Shown in pieces: positions 1 through 10,400 of a stretch of 64,000 bases of DNA. The position numbers were made by a program, and so were the translations under genes. Position 1 is the stretch's first letter. Each line of letters opens with the position of its first letter. Under the pieces are notes generated by a model. It had not been told where the DNA came from and ran no database searches. It saw only the letters and a list, made by a program, of their open reading frames with translations. Source of the DNA: Doris montereyensis (taxonomy: Eukaryota; Mollusca; Gastropoda; Nudibranchia; Dorididae); assembly GCA_037039925.1 (NCBI GenBank), contig JAXRKP010000179.1, forward strand, positions 36,001-100,000, given 5' to 3'.

Positions 1-670
1 TGTGGGGGGGGGGGGGTGTCAGTTTGTTTCAGTTTGTTTTCTTTTAGTCTGTGTAGCTGTATTTATTGTGAATGATTTATTACATTGGTGTACTTGTTTT
101 TAGAAATAAAATGTTTAAACTTATCTTTATATTCCGTTTTGAATGTTTCTTCATACCTTTTGATATTTAAGCATCTGTTCAAGATGAGAATCATTCACAG
201 GCTGCTTCAAACACAGATGATCATTTTATGAGTGCCAATTCAAAAGAAAGGGATTAGGTGCTTAATTCCTTTCCACTCTCTTGACACTATGATGAGTATG
301 AACTAAAGATAAACATAGCTGCCAAGTGTTTTTTTACTTTCACAAAAGCCCGTAATATTCCCAGAAAACACTGATAATTTGACTTGAAATGATCCCCTCT
401 AGGATAAATAACATGGCGAAGTGCAACAGTAGTTTTGTGAACTCAGACTTTGACCCACTTTCTGTGAATCTCTGCCATTAATTTTGGTTTTCTATACAAA
501 CAAAATACAGTTATACTTTTTCAAGGTAAATACAGACCTACGGACTCAAAATCAAAGAAACGTACTGAATACATTTTTAAAGTTCTAGTTGGCACTGGCA
601 GCTATGGATAAAGAATGATAAATAGAAGCATCATATATAATATTATATTTTATGTATAATTTCCTCATAG
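1..670. other. METTL14 intron (probable)
   Basis: AT-rich sequence leading to the splice acceptor TTCCTCATAG before the METTL14 exon. It starts with a G-run of about 13 bases. I see no exon here matching the METTL14 residues that should precede the next exon, so the upstream coding exons lie outside the window. Confidence 0.6.
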
Positions 671-1133
671 GTTGAAATCTTCCACATCATTGAGCACTTT
701 TGTTTGGGTCGTCGACGACTTCACTTATTTGCTAGAGACAGCACGATTCGCCCAGGGTGGCTATCTGTCGGACCGGGTATCACTAGCTCCAATTTCGACC
801 CCGAGGTCTATGCTGGATTTTTCACTGGCACCTCAGAAGCCTATTTGACGGGATGCACAGAAGACGTTGAGAGGCTCAGACCGAAATCTCCCATAGCCAA
901 AACAAAACAGTCGGCTGCGGCGGGTGACAGAGGAGGGCGAGGGGGTCGGGGAAGAGGGGGCGCTACTGGTCCGGGTGGTGCAGGATCTCGAGGAAACATG
1001 CGAGGGGATGGAATGATCCGTGGCCATCCCCCGGGAGGGGCATGCCCAGAGGGGGTTCCGAGGAACCGGCAGAGGAGGGCTTAATAAACCCAGGGGCATG
1101 AGGGATGATTTCAGGGGTGATGGAATGAGGTAG
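671..1133 (+). CDS. METTL14: METTL14, last coding exon (C-terminal part)
   Basis: C-terminal exon of METTL14, the non-catalytic partner of METTL3 in the nuclear m6A mRNA writer complex. The exon opens after the acceptor AG at 669-670 and reads [19 protein letters not shown], then [17 protein letters not shown] and ERLRPKSP. These are the signature end of the MT-A70 fold. An Arg/Gly-rich tail follows; in the family it binds RNA. As written the frame stops at 1082-1084 after a poor tail ([12 protein letters not shown]). The +1 frame reads on with [17 protein letters not shown] and RGDGMR to a stop at 1131-1133, which is a normal RGG-type end. Two G bases missing from the G-runs between about 1035 and 1055 would join the frames, so I extend the entry to 1133. 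The rest of the gene lies to the left. Confidence 0.92.
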
Positions 1134-1811
1134 ACTACTGCAAAAGGTAATGGTAGATGAGTGTGTGTGCACTGTTACCCTTTTTTTCTTTTCGGAAGGG
1201 GGGGGGGGGCGGGGGTGTTCCCAAGTCCTTATCTTTTCGCTTTGTATTTTTATGGGGGGGGGCATATTACTGTATATTTGATAATATTAACACTTTTCTT
1301 GTAAGTACTAAAATAGGGCTTTTGGCTTTGGGTTTTTTTACTTGCAAACTTTTCTCAGCAGTTCTCAGAATTAGCTTTGCATATGCCCAAAGGTTTCATT
1401 GCACTATCATCATGTTTCCTTTACATTGTTTTATAGTCATTAGTGTCATGTAACTTTCATTGTGTATATATCGATATGTCATGAATTTTATGTTAATTAT
1501 CATTGTTTGATACAGGTTTTTATTTTTGGGGAGCGGTTGATCAAAGGAACAGTTATGTTATATATGTTTTTAGTTAGAATTTATGACTATGATATGAGTA
1601 TGAGAGAATTTGTTGATGAATGTTGGATATTATAATTCTTAATGGAGTTTACAGATCTTTCCTATTGTTATTACAATGTTATTAATGTTATTTCCTTTCA
1701 GTTACTTGTACTACAAAATTAGCAAGACTTGACTGTAATTGTAATAATTTCTTGTTGTAGGTATAGTTAGTTTTCATATTTGCAATTTCGTGGGGTAAAT
1801 TCGGAACATCG
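1134..1811. other. METTL14 3' UTR / downstream DNA
   Basis: No coding signal. It holds long G-runs at about 1199-1210 and 1254-1262 and otherwise AT-rich sequence. The probable METTL14 transcript end is in or beyond this stretch. Confidence 0.4.
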
Positions 1812-2135
1812 GAACTCGCTTACACCGTAAGGTGATCTCCGGGGGTGTTGGTAGGATTTTTAATTTTGCCCTTGGCTGCCTTATAAACCGCCATGGGATC
1901 TTTACCGTGCACAAGAGTGTTGTCATCTTCACTGGCTGGGGACCTCCTTTTTTATTGGCAAGTTTCTGATGGGACTAGGTGTAGATCCACCTACCTGGAC
2001 CAGGGGTGGGGGTGGATTTTACCTGCAACGAAACTCGAGGAAATGTTTCAACCACCACCGGGGCTTAAATCCACTACCTTTTGGTTGAGAGGCCGACACC
2101 TTGCCTCTAGACTGCCGAGTCTCCATGGGTGTCTG
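1812..2135 (-). mobile_element. tRNA-derived SINE, family S1, copy 1
   Basis: About 300 bp shared with 14648-14937 in the same orientation, including the blocks GGTAGGATTTTTAATTTTGC, GGGATCTTTA and CTACCTGGACCAGGGG. Read on the minus strand, the right end looks like a tRNA head: a GGCCTCTCAACCAAAAGGTAG block followed by a B-box-like motif. The two copies differ by many substitutions and small indels, so the insertions are old. Confidence 0.65.
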
Positions 2136-2299
2136 AAAAGGTGTCTTGGTAGGATCAATAAGATTCTGAGCGTGGTGTCTGTGCTAATTACATGTACGGT
2201 ACTAATACTAATAGTAGTTTCATTGTCATAGTTTGGGCCAGAAAATGCTTGTAATTGCAAAGTAAACCATGTCGTAATTTATAATAGATGGTGAATTTG

Positions 2300-2425
2300 G
2301 TAATCTAATAGTATGCTGTCTGACTCAAAACCATGAAGACATTGGTTCAAATCCTGGTTGTGTCCTTGGGAAAGACTTGAGCACACTTTTCCTCACTCCA
2401 CTCAGGTGTGTGAACAGGTATAATA
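2300..2425 (+). mobile_element. SINE fragment, family S2
   Basis: Contains a B box (GGTTCAAATCCTGG) and the downstream block GGGAAAGACTTGAGCACAC / CCTCACTCCACTCAGGTG. That block is shared with the SINEs at 8719 and 12256. The 5' head is degraded. Confidence 0.6.
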
Positions 2426-3013
2426 AGCTTTAAAAAACAACTGAATGGCAAAGCCTGTGTGACAGATCAGATATGCAATGCAAATGCAGGAGTGATTTTG
2501 TATCACATGCACATTGTCTTCTTAACACGTCAGAAATTGAGATATGCTGTACTTGTAGCTATGGAGACCTCAAGATTTGAAAAAACTCTGGAAATTTTGT
2601 CATACTAGTCATAGTCTTAGTGATGCCGTGAGTATTATATTCTAGTATTTATCCTTACAAACAGTTTGAATTTGAAACAGTCGATTTGATAAATCACACC
2701 AAATTCATGGTGATCTCATCATTGTCAGAACGTCTGCCCATGTCCTTAAAACATGTTTTATGGATATTATTATATTGCTTTGAAGATTTTTTCCAAGTAT
2801 TTTTATGTATTTTGGGGGGTTTTTTCTGAGTTTACATTTTGTATGAATTTGAACTTACTTGAAGAAGTTTTGGGATGGGACTGTTGCTAGGATTGTGGGT
2901 TGCTGTTTTTCTTTTTTCTCTTTTTTAACCCATTCCTCACATTAGGCAGAACAGGTTAAAAAAAAAAAAGAGAAACTTAATAAATTTTAACTGAGACAGT
3001 TATACTGCTTCAT
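2426..3013. other. intergenic, no feature seen
   Basis: AT-rich sequence without a plausible exon or repeat that I can pair elsewhere in the window. It ends with a poly-A run near 2961. Confidence 0.4.
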
Positions 3014-3776
3014 TACAGTTATGTCCCTTTGCTTAGACACGCAGATTGAATAGGAAGTGGGGGCTTAATCCGATCTTCCATAGGAAGGCACGCAGCACAC
3101 AACGCAATCTCACGTATGAAAACAAAAGTAGGGACAAAGATTTAGAGTACCGCCTTACACTTACATAGGTAACGAAAGCTGTGTGTGTTGAAAAGTCAAC
3201 TTGTTTACTTTTTGTGAGGCATGTGGTAAGGTTACAGTGCAGATGAACTCGAGATGGATGACTACACAAGAAGAAACTTATTGAGCTTGTGAGAGCCAGG
3301 ACTAATTTTTCTTCTGCAGATATTGGATCCCTCCAATTACAACCCACGGGTTTTAGATGCGGAAGCACTAGTGTCTTGAGTTCCTCATAAGTTATGTATG
3401 ACATTCTTAGATAGTTTAAGAACAATTTGTCATCTTTACGCGTCATCAATGAGCAGAAAGTTCTTTGAAACTCTCCTCTTGTGCTCCTCAAGAGAAAATG
3501 TTCACACCACCACATGGTGCGCTTTTTTCTCCTTCTTTGTATTTATTAGCAATGCTAGCGCAATCAAAGTATCTTCAGCAGAAGAATCCATGATGACGAA
3601 AGGAAGTGTGACTGCCTATGCCGTTCCGATTTGTCACGTGTCGTGTCTCCTATGTGGGGGGGGTCAAGACCTGTCGCACATCGCGTGCCGACATGTCTGA
3701 GCCGTGTGCCTTCCTATGGAAGGTCGGCCTGAGGCACATAAGACTAGAATGTGGAAGACCCTTAGGCAGGAAAGGG
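3014..3776. mobile_element. composite TIR-transposon remnant (Harbinger core, piggyBac-like right end)
   Basis: The Harbinger fragment is bracketed by inverted copies of CTTCCATAGGAAGGCAC (about 3075-3092 forward; reverse complement at about 3708-3724). The outer right edge, 3700-3776, closely resembles the 3' end of the piggyBac element at 35430-35495: both carry GGCAGG/AGCAGG-AAAGGGTTA after a similar stretch of about 60 bp. Two transposon families therefore appear to meet here. Confidence 0.5.
3240..3591 (-). pseudogene. PIF/Harbinger-type transposase remnant (N-terminal part)
   Basis: The minus strand starts MDSSAEDTLIALALL at 3591. It then continues, in a frame one step away, with KKRRKKRTMWWCEHFLLR, RGEF, NYLRMSYITYEELKTL and ISAEEKLVLALT. 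This is the usual N-terminal layout of HARBI1-like transposases: a basic KKR...WW start, a GEF motif, then an NYFRMS-like motif and the EEKL helix. The catalytic DDE part is missing. The frame break lies in an A-run near 3525. The fragment is too short and broken to be active. Confidence 0.7.
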
Positions 3777-4454
3777 TTATGGTTAAGTTTAAATTATGTT
3801 GGGGGGTTTTTATGTCGTACATTGTAAATTACACTACTCAATGTTATTGTCTAAAACGGTTTCTCATTCCCACCTCCATAAAAGAGACAACCCCTCCCCT
3901 AGAACAGTCCTAACTGTTCCATTTGGTCTGTGTTTCGGCTGCTTTAATGTAAGAGATTATCATCACAATTTTATTTTGCAGTAAAATTATTTTGTTGGCA
4001 GTAATGGCAGCAAGTTACAAATACATCACATATGTACATATCTTTACCTAACACATTGCCACCATAGATTTGAAAATCCATGGAATTATTTGATTATGAA
4101 TTCATTATTTGTAATACCAGTATATATGTTTATACATAGCTATAGACATAAACAACGCTTCCTTATCTTGGATAGAGAGAGAATGGGAGATTTTTAAAAA
4201 TGTGAAATAAAGATGATGGAACACAAGTTGTTTATCTTTATTAATAATGACTTCAGGTTATGGAAGAACATAAATTTCAGGATATTCTTCAAAATGTTAT
4301 TATTAAATCAGGGAGAAATGAAGATGCAATGCAATGTTGAAAATGACATGAGCATTAAATTATAATTATAAGATTGTTGGTGTAAGTTTGTACAATTGGG
4401 TGTTGATATTATATCATTCTTATTATTGTGTACTTATCTTATTATCTATGTATG
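3777..4454. other. intergenic, no feature seen
   Basis: AT-rich DNA without recognisable genes or repeats. Confidence 0.4.
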
Positions 4455-4762
4455 TATATATAATTCTGAGTTTGTTCTTCGTTCGCTAGAGGATCTGTTG
4501 CCAGGCCACTAAGAAGAGTAACCCTATTTTGCATTTAGGTTCTATATGATCCAAAGATCGTTTTCCTTTGAGGAAGTTTAATTATTGAAAATGTCATCGT
4601 CTCCCCATCTTTGAGTAGAATTTTCATTCACCCACTTTGAACAGGTTTTATTAATTTAAAAGTTGGAATAGTACTGTTGACGCCTACCTGCGTAACCTCG
4701 GTATCAAATACTGCCCAGGTCTAATAATCGTACTTAGTATCACCCAGGGTGTGGCAAGCTTG
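4455..4762 (+). repeat. dispersed repeat R2, copy 1
   Basis: About 310 bp that recurs at 7875-8212 in the same orientation. Shared blocks include TTTAATTATTGAAAA, TTGAGTAGAATTTTCATTCA, TTTGAACAGGTTTTA, CGCCTACCTG and GGTATCACCCAGGGTGT. There is no coding potential and I see no clear terminal inverted repeat, so the class is unknown. Confidence 0.75.
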
Positions 4763-5693
4763 ATTATTAATAAAATTGTCTTTCATTTTTGGAGCCGTTG
4801 TGGGGATGCCTTCAGGTACCATACAGTACTTGCTTCCAAGCTGGAGCTCCCGTTTAAAGCATGAAAAAAAGTAATTTCTGTGGAGATTTTGAGTATTGTT
4901 TACAAATGTAAAACAATGAAAAAGTAAATGTAATAAGATTATGTTAATAATAATATACCACATGTACATAGCACAGATTATAATCAATGTTTGTTTGCAT
5001 ATGTAAATGATGATTTTTTTTAATGCTCAAATAAATTCTGATTATTGTCATTTATAGAAATAAAATTGTAAGATAAACCAAAAGCATAAGACTGGTTTTG
5101 TCTATTTCTGTTTGTTTATTCTTTTCTGTCAGCTTTTTTATGCAAAAACAAAACAATCCAAAACAACCAATCTTATTTAATATCAAATGTCTGACAATTC
5201 TTTATACTTATATACAAATGTAATATATTTAGATCCTACTTTAAGTTCAATGAAATTCAATGTTACAAACTATGAGTATGAAAGTAAAAGTTACATAAAT
5301 TTGTAATCACAAAGAAAACATATTGTTGTAGTGTAGTACATATTCCATTCATTCAACAAACACCAACATTTCTCATCTCTCAATCCAACTGTCTCTGTAA
5401 AACTTCCTCAACCCCTCCCTTTTCAAAAATTGAAATATTCAATTTCATTGATTAGTCTACGTTGGTCTCTTTCACATATTACTTTTAGTTCTAGCACAAA
5501 AAGAGAAGTTCTGATGAACACGTACATGTAGTAATCATATTATTTTGCAACATAAATTGACTACAAAAATGCTTTCATTAAATTCGAAGACCTTTCTGGG
5601 TAATTCTCGATTTATGTCTCAATATTACATGTACATCAATAGCACCAAGCCAAGCAGCAAGAAGAAGCAAATTAACTTTTAAGGACCATAGTC
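4763..5693. other. convergent 3' regions of METTL14 and the HEAT-repeat gene
   Basis: Non-coding. Possible poly(A) signals occur on both strands: AATAAA at 5030-5035 on plus, and its complement at 5115-5120 for the minus-strand gene ending at 5694. I see no other feature. Confidence 0.45.
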
Positions 5694-7455
5694 TTAAAAA
5701 CAGTCTATTAAAGTTGGATCATTGTCATCATCAAATTCATCTTCTTCCTCATCATTATACCAGTGATTCATTTGTGTGATCAGAGTCTGTATTTTTGCAG
5801 CTCCTCTGCAACATTAACTGCATCTTTCAAGCTCTGCCTGAGAATTTCACATACTCTTTCCAACCACAATAAAATTTTATCTGGATGTTTGTGGTTTTCA
5901 TGCACTATATTTTCAAACATCTTTTGAAGGTCTGCATTTCCAGGCAAGACACTAGTTTGTTTCATCGACTTTTCTGGCATGAGAGAATAAGTTGCAGTAG
6001 TTGTTTGAACACATTTTTCAATGCATGGTTTTTCAGTCTTCAAATTTTCTTTGATGGATTCTGATTGAGATTGTGATGTTTGATGTAAAGATCTTTCATC
6101 TGTATACGCGTCAAGCAAATATTTTAAATCTTTTGTGTTTGGGTAATACTCATTTAAATTCATCCCATTGGTTCCTTGGGTCTGTAGGTGTCTGAATCTT
6201 TCCAAGAAAACATCCAAGGTGAAACTACGGTTTTCTGGTGTCCATTTTTCCAAGAAAACTGTTTTTTTCTTTGAAATTATGTATTCAAAAACATGCCTCC
6301 TTGATAAGGTGAGATGTGATATTTTTGCAGTAAAATTGTCAAGAGAAATAAGAAAACTTTCTTTATTTTTATCATTGGTTTCGAAAAGCATGTTATCAAG
6401 TCCGAGAACTCGGAAATGAAATTTCCTGTGATTTTCTTTCCAACTGACGTGAAGTTTGAGAAAAGGTTGTTTCAAGCAGATTATTAAGATCTTCTAAAAT
6501 CATGTCCTCGTTCCTTGCATATTGATCTGTGCTTCGATGAGCTTCATCATGGAGTTATATATATCAAGTTTGGCCATAACCCCTTTGAAATTCATGAATG
6601 TTAGGAGACAAGAAGTTGTAGAATTTAAATCAACCTCTTCGGAGGCAAGAAGGGCGTATAAAAGCTCTTGGGAAGGAAATGGTTTTGTTTTTAATTGTAA
6701 TGGTGGGAGTTCCTTGGTGCTGTCTATCACACAATCATCTCCATATTGGATTTCCTTGTTTTCAAATAGGCAACGTTGATGTAATGTAAGTGTGTTTTCT
6801 TTATTACATCTAGCAACTGAGCATATAAAAAGTTCTGAATCCGCCAAATGAAGAGGAGAATTATTGTCTTCCAACTTAATAGTTTTACTAGGAGGTTCGA
6901 TGAGATCGTTGTCAAATTCTTCGTCAGTTGTTTCCTGCCATTTCTGTAATCTCCTTAAAGATTTGCCTAATTCCTCCCAGTAACTTAACAGCTTTTCCTT
7001 TCTGGCAAACAGGTCATCTGAGTCTCTTGGGTGTTTTTCTCTCGAATTCTGTTCAACCTTTGTGAGGGCAACCATCAACATCTTCTTGAAGACTTCATTC
7101 ACTTCTGAATTCACGATAAAGTTACGAAGATTTACAAGTATGTCCATGGCCATTCTAAAAGCATTGACATCCTGAGCATTTACATTTCTCAGCAGTAAAT
7201 CCCCCAGCCTTCCACTAACACTCGGCACAAGAGCTCAAATTTTTTCTCATCAGCTGTCAATTTTTCAAAGAGCTTCTGCATGTATTTGAGTACTGCTGTT
7301 GTTAAGTTTGGATTTTCTAGACTTAACGAAGCTTCTGCATATCTGACAATGTCTGAAGTTTGGCAAATTGTGGACAAAATCTGAAATGCTGTTGATTTGA
7401 CTGAATCCCATGGGTTTGACAGAAGAATGTTTTGTATCTCTGTAACCAGTTCCTC
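5694..7455 (-). CDS. HEAT-repeat (BRAT1-like) gene, last exon
   Basis: Large terminal exon after an acceptor TTTACAG. It starts EELVTEIQNILL in phase with exon 9. Coding quality is high, but the frame changes several times. At 7201-7205 (a C5 run on plus) one extra base would join VEGWG to DLLLRNVN. Near 6513 one extra G joins QINMQG to NEDMILEDL. A further shift between 6415 and 6510 returns to the frame containing LDNMLFETND. At 5792-5796 (T5) one extra base joins EELQK to IQTLITQMNHWYNDEEE. The corrected end is DDDNDPTLIDCF with stop at 5694-5696; the uncorrected frame stops at 5780. A polar linker (REKHPRDSDD...KTIKLEDNNSP) separates the helical parts. Confidence 0.72.
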
Positions 7456-10400
7456 CTGTAAATATATAAAATACAAGTAATATTGACGTGCCTTTGCAAT
7501 TTGGCATAAATCAACATAATATATTGTGTATAGTATTAATATATAGCCTGACATAAAATTGTATCTTTAGGTAATTGATGTAGAAAAAATGATTGCACCC
7601 TGCTCTATGGCAGTGGTGAAAGTTTCCACTTTAAAAATTGGCAGGCTTTTATGTGCACAATTCTTTATTTTTCTTATTTAAAAGTCAAATAAATAATTAA
7701 TGGAAAAAAATAGTTGCTTTTAAAAATGCATAAGAATTGTAATGAAAATTGTATTAAAGACTGAAATAAAATATATCTGGTTGATAAAAAACAAAAAATG
7801 TCAAAAGCACCTGTTTTATTTAAATCATAAAAGAGGAGATAATATATTTTATTTAATCACAGTAAGCTTTTAATCTATATATAAAATTTTGAGTTGGTCG
7901 TTCTTTGTTCGTCAAAGACTCTACTGCCAGGTCACTAAGAGTAACCACATTTTGCATGTATGTTCTAAATCATCCCAAGATTGTTTTCATTTGAGAATTT
8001 TTTTACACCAGAAGTAACGTTTAATTATTGAAAACTTCATTGCTTCCCCGTCCTTGAGTAGAATTTTCATTCACCTAAGCCGCCATTTTGAACAGGTTTT
8101 ACAATGAAAAAGTTGGAGTAGTACCGTTCACGCCTACCTGGTTAACCTCAGTATCAAATACTGACCCAATCTAATAATCGCACTTGGTATCACCCAGGGT
8201 GTACCATGCTTGTTTTGATATAATTAATAAACATAGTTATTATTGATGAAAGGAGAGTTCTGCAATTTTTTTTTTAAACCTATTAAAATTGTTTAGCTTT
8301 CCTTTATCATCCATATATTTGTTAACAACCATTCTGCCAGACATCAGTAGATTTCATCAACGTAAGCTTTATATTCAGAGATAAAATTTGGCAATTTACC
8401 TGAGTAAGATTTGTGCAAGAAAGTAAGGTTGTAGTAAGCATTCCTCTTTCAGCAACACACAAAATGAAATCCAACACTTCAAAGACAACACTTTCTGCTT
8501 TATCCTTGACACAGTGCCACAAAGACACAATAGCCCTGGCTGCAGTCAACTCCTCGGTCACATACATGTCATCTAGGAGAATAATGGAATGGGTTATATA
8601 TTCACCCCTTGTCTGCATTTTCTTTTTAAAAGATGATATCATATGTTCATGGGTATTTTTACTTCAAATAAAAAAGGACTGCAAAGCCATGTCATATCTT
8701 GATGGTCATATAGAATTATGGCGTCGGTGGCCGAGTGGTTAGGCTGCAGGACTTAGAGTTATGAGGTCCCAGGTTCAAATCCTAGAAAAGCCTGTTCCAA
8801 CGTTGTGTTCCTTTTGGAAAGACACTTAACACATATTTTTCCCAGGTGCAAATGGGTACAAGTACTAACTCTGGAGTAAAAACCTGCATCAGACTAGCAT
8901 CCTGTCCAGGAGGTGAGTTCACCTGTTCCGCTTCACACTATAGAAAGCGGGATACGCTCCGACTCTATAGGCCGTAACCACCTTGAAGGAACTTTACACA
9001 TGTTATTGTCAACTCATTTGATGTTATCGGAAATGCATAGAATAATATGTTCAAAGACATACCACTAAATTGTTACCCATGTTAGAACACACGTCTTATG
9101 GTGTTCGATTAAAATGGTTGAAACTTCCATCTTTGAAATACCGAAGAAAAGGGGGATATTCAAATTAAATTATAAAAAATAGTTAATGGCATTGATACTA
9201 CTGACTTTGAAAAATTATTCGATTATTCTCATGTAACCTTTTCTCGGGGTGATAAACAAATTTTTTTATGTAAATCAGGAGAAATTCCTTTGTTTTACGG
9301 AAGGAATAATCTTAAATTTGAAACAAAAAGTCTATAAATAGTTTCAAGATTGCCATTGATAAAGAGCTCAATATTTTTAAATACGCTTTTGATGAATGAT
9401 TTGAATTGTAAAATATTTCATGATGTATCCTTAGTATTCTATGATTTCTCAACATGTAGTTCAGGACATTCAAAGGTCATTTCAATTTCACCTAATCTTG
9501 AGCCCTTAATCTATATATGATAGGATAATATAATACATATATCTACACACTGACATTGGTCATACAGCCTCACATTTACAGGCATACCAGATAAGTACAG
9601 TTGCCGCACACACTTAACAGCCTCCTCTCTGATAGTCAGGTTCACACTGACCATATGAAGTTGTAGGGATGCAATGACTGATGAAACAACAAGTCTGTCC
9701 GGGGGATGTGTTGGAATCCTTGCTTTTGGCTTGTGAGGAAGCAAAGCTAAAAAGCAGCTGAATGCTGTATGTAAATGCTGTTAAGGAAAACAAAAACCCA
9801 TATAGAAAATAGAGCAATTATCATTTTCATAAGATTTCCATTTTTTTTAACATTGTGGAAGCTAAACTGTTCACATCAAATAAAATCAGTACAATAAGCA
9901 AAAAAGTAAACTTCTACAAAGATGTAAATTTAAGTTCACAATTCATGAGCAAGTGTTTAACCCTGAATTCTTTCATGGACCTGCTGTGACACATTGACAA
10001 AATCCCAGAAGGATAGACAAATCTAGCTTTAAAACTTTCTTCCTGTTATTTGTTATTTCCCAGGCAAAGGGGTAATGACAATGATCTTCACATTTCAATC
10101 TGAAGCTTCTCTGAGAGAGAAAGTTTTGAGTTTTTGGGTTCAGTTTTTTTGTTTTGTTTTTTAAGAGGAGGTTGTTTTGGGGTATTTTTTGGTTTGTTTC
10201 TAAGTGTTGTTAGGTTGTTGTTGTTTTGTTGGAAAGTTGTTGTTGTTTTGTTGGGGTTGTTGTTGTTAGGTTGTTGTTGTTTTGTTAAAAGTTGTTGTTG
10301 TTTTGTTGCAGGGTTGTTGTTGTTAGGTTGTTGTTGTTTTGTTATTTTGTTTGTTAGAAAGTTGTTGTTTTGTTAGAAAGTTGTTGTTTTGTTTGAAAGT

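Noticed and set aside
174..256. Open frame reading SVQDENHSQAASNTDDHFM after an AG
   Set aside because: It does not match METTL14 in the expected position, ends in a stop, and nothing supports a separate exon.
8719..8800. Possible tRNA-Leu/Ser gene
   Set aside because: A and B boxes are good, but no acceptor stem can be closed and the sequence runs into a SINE body shared with other copies.
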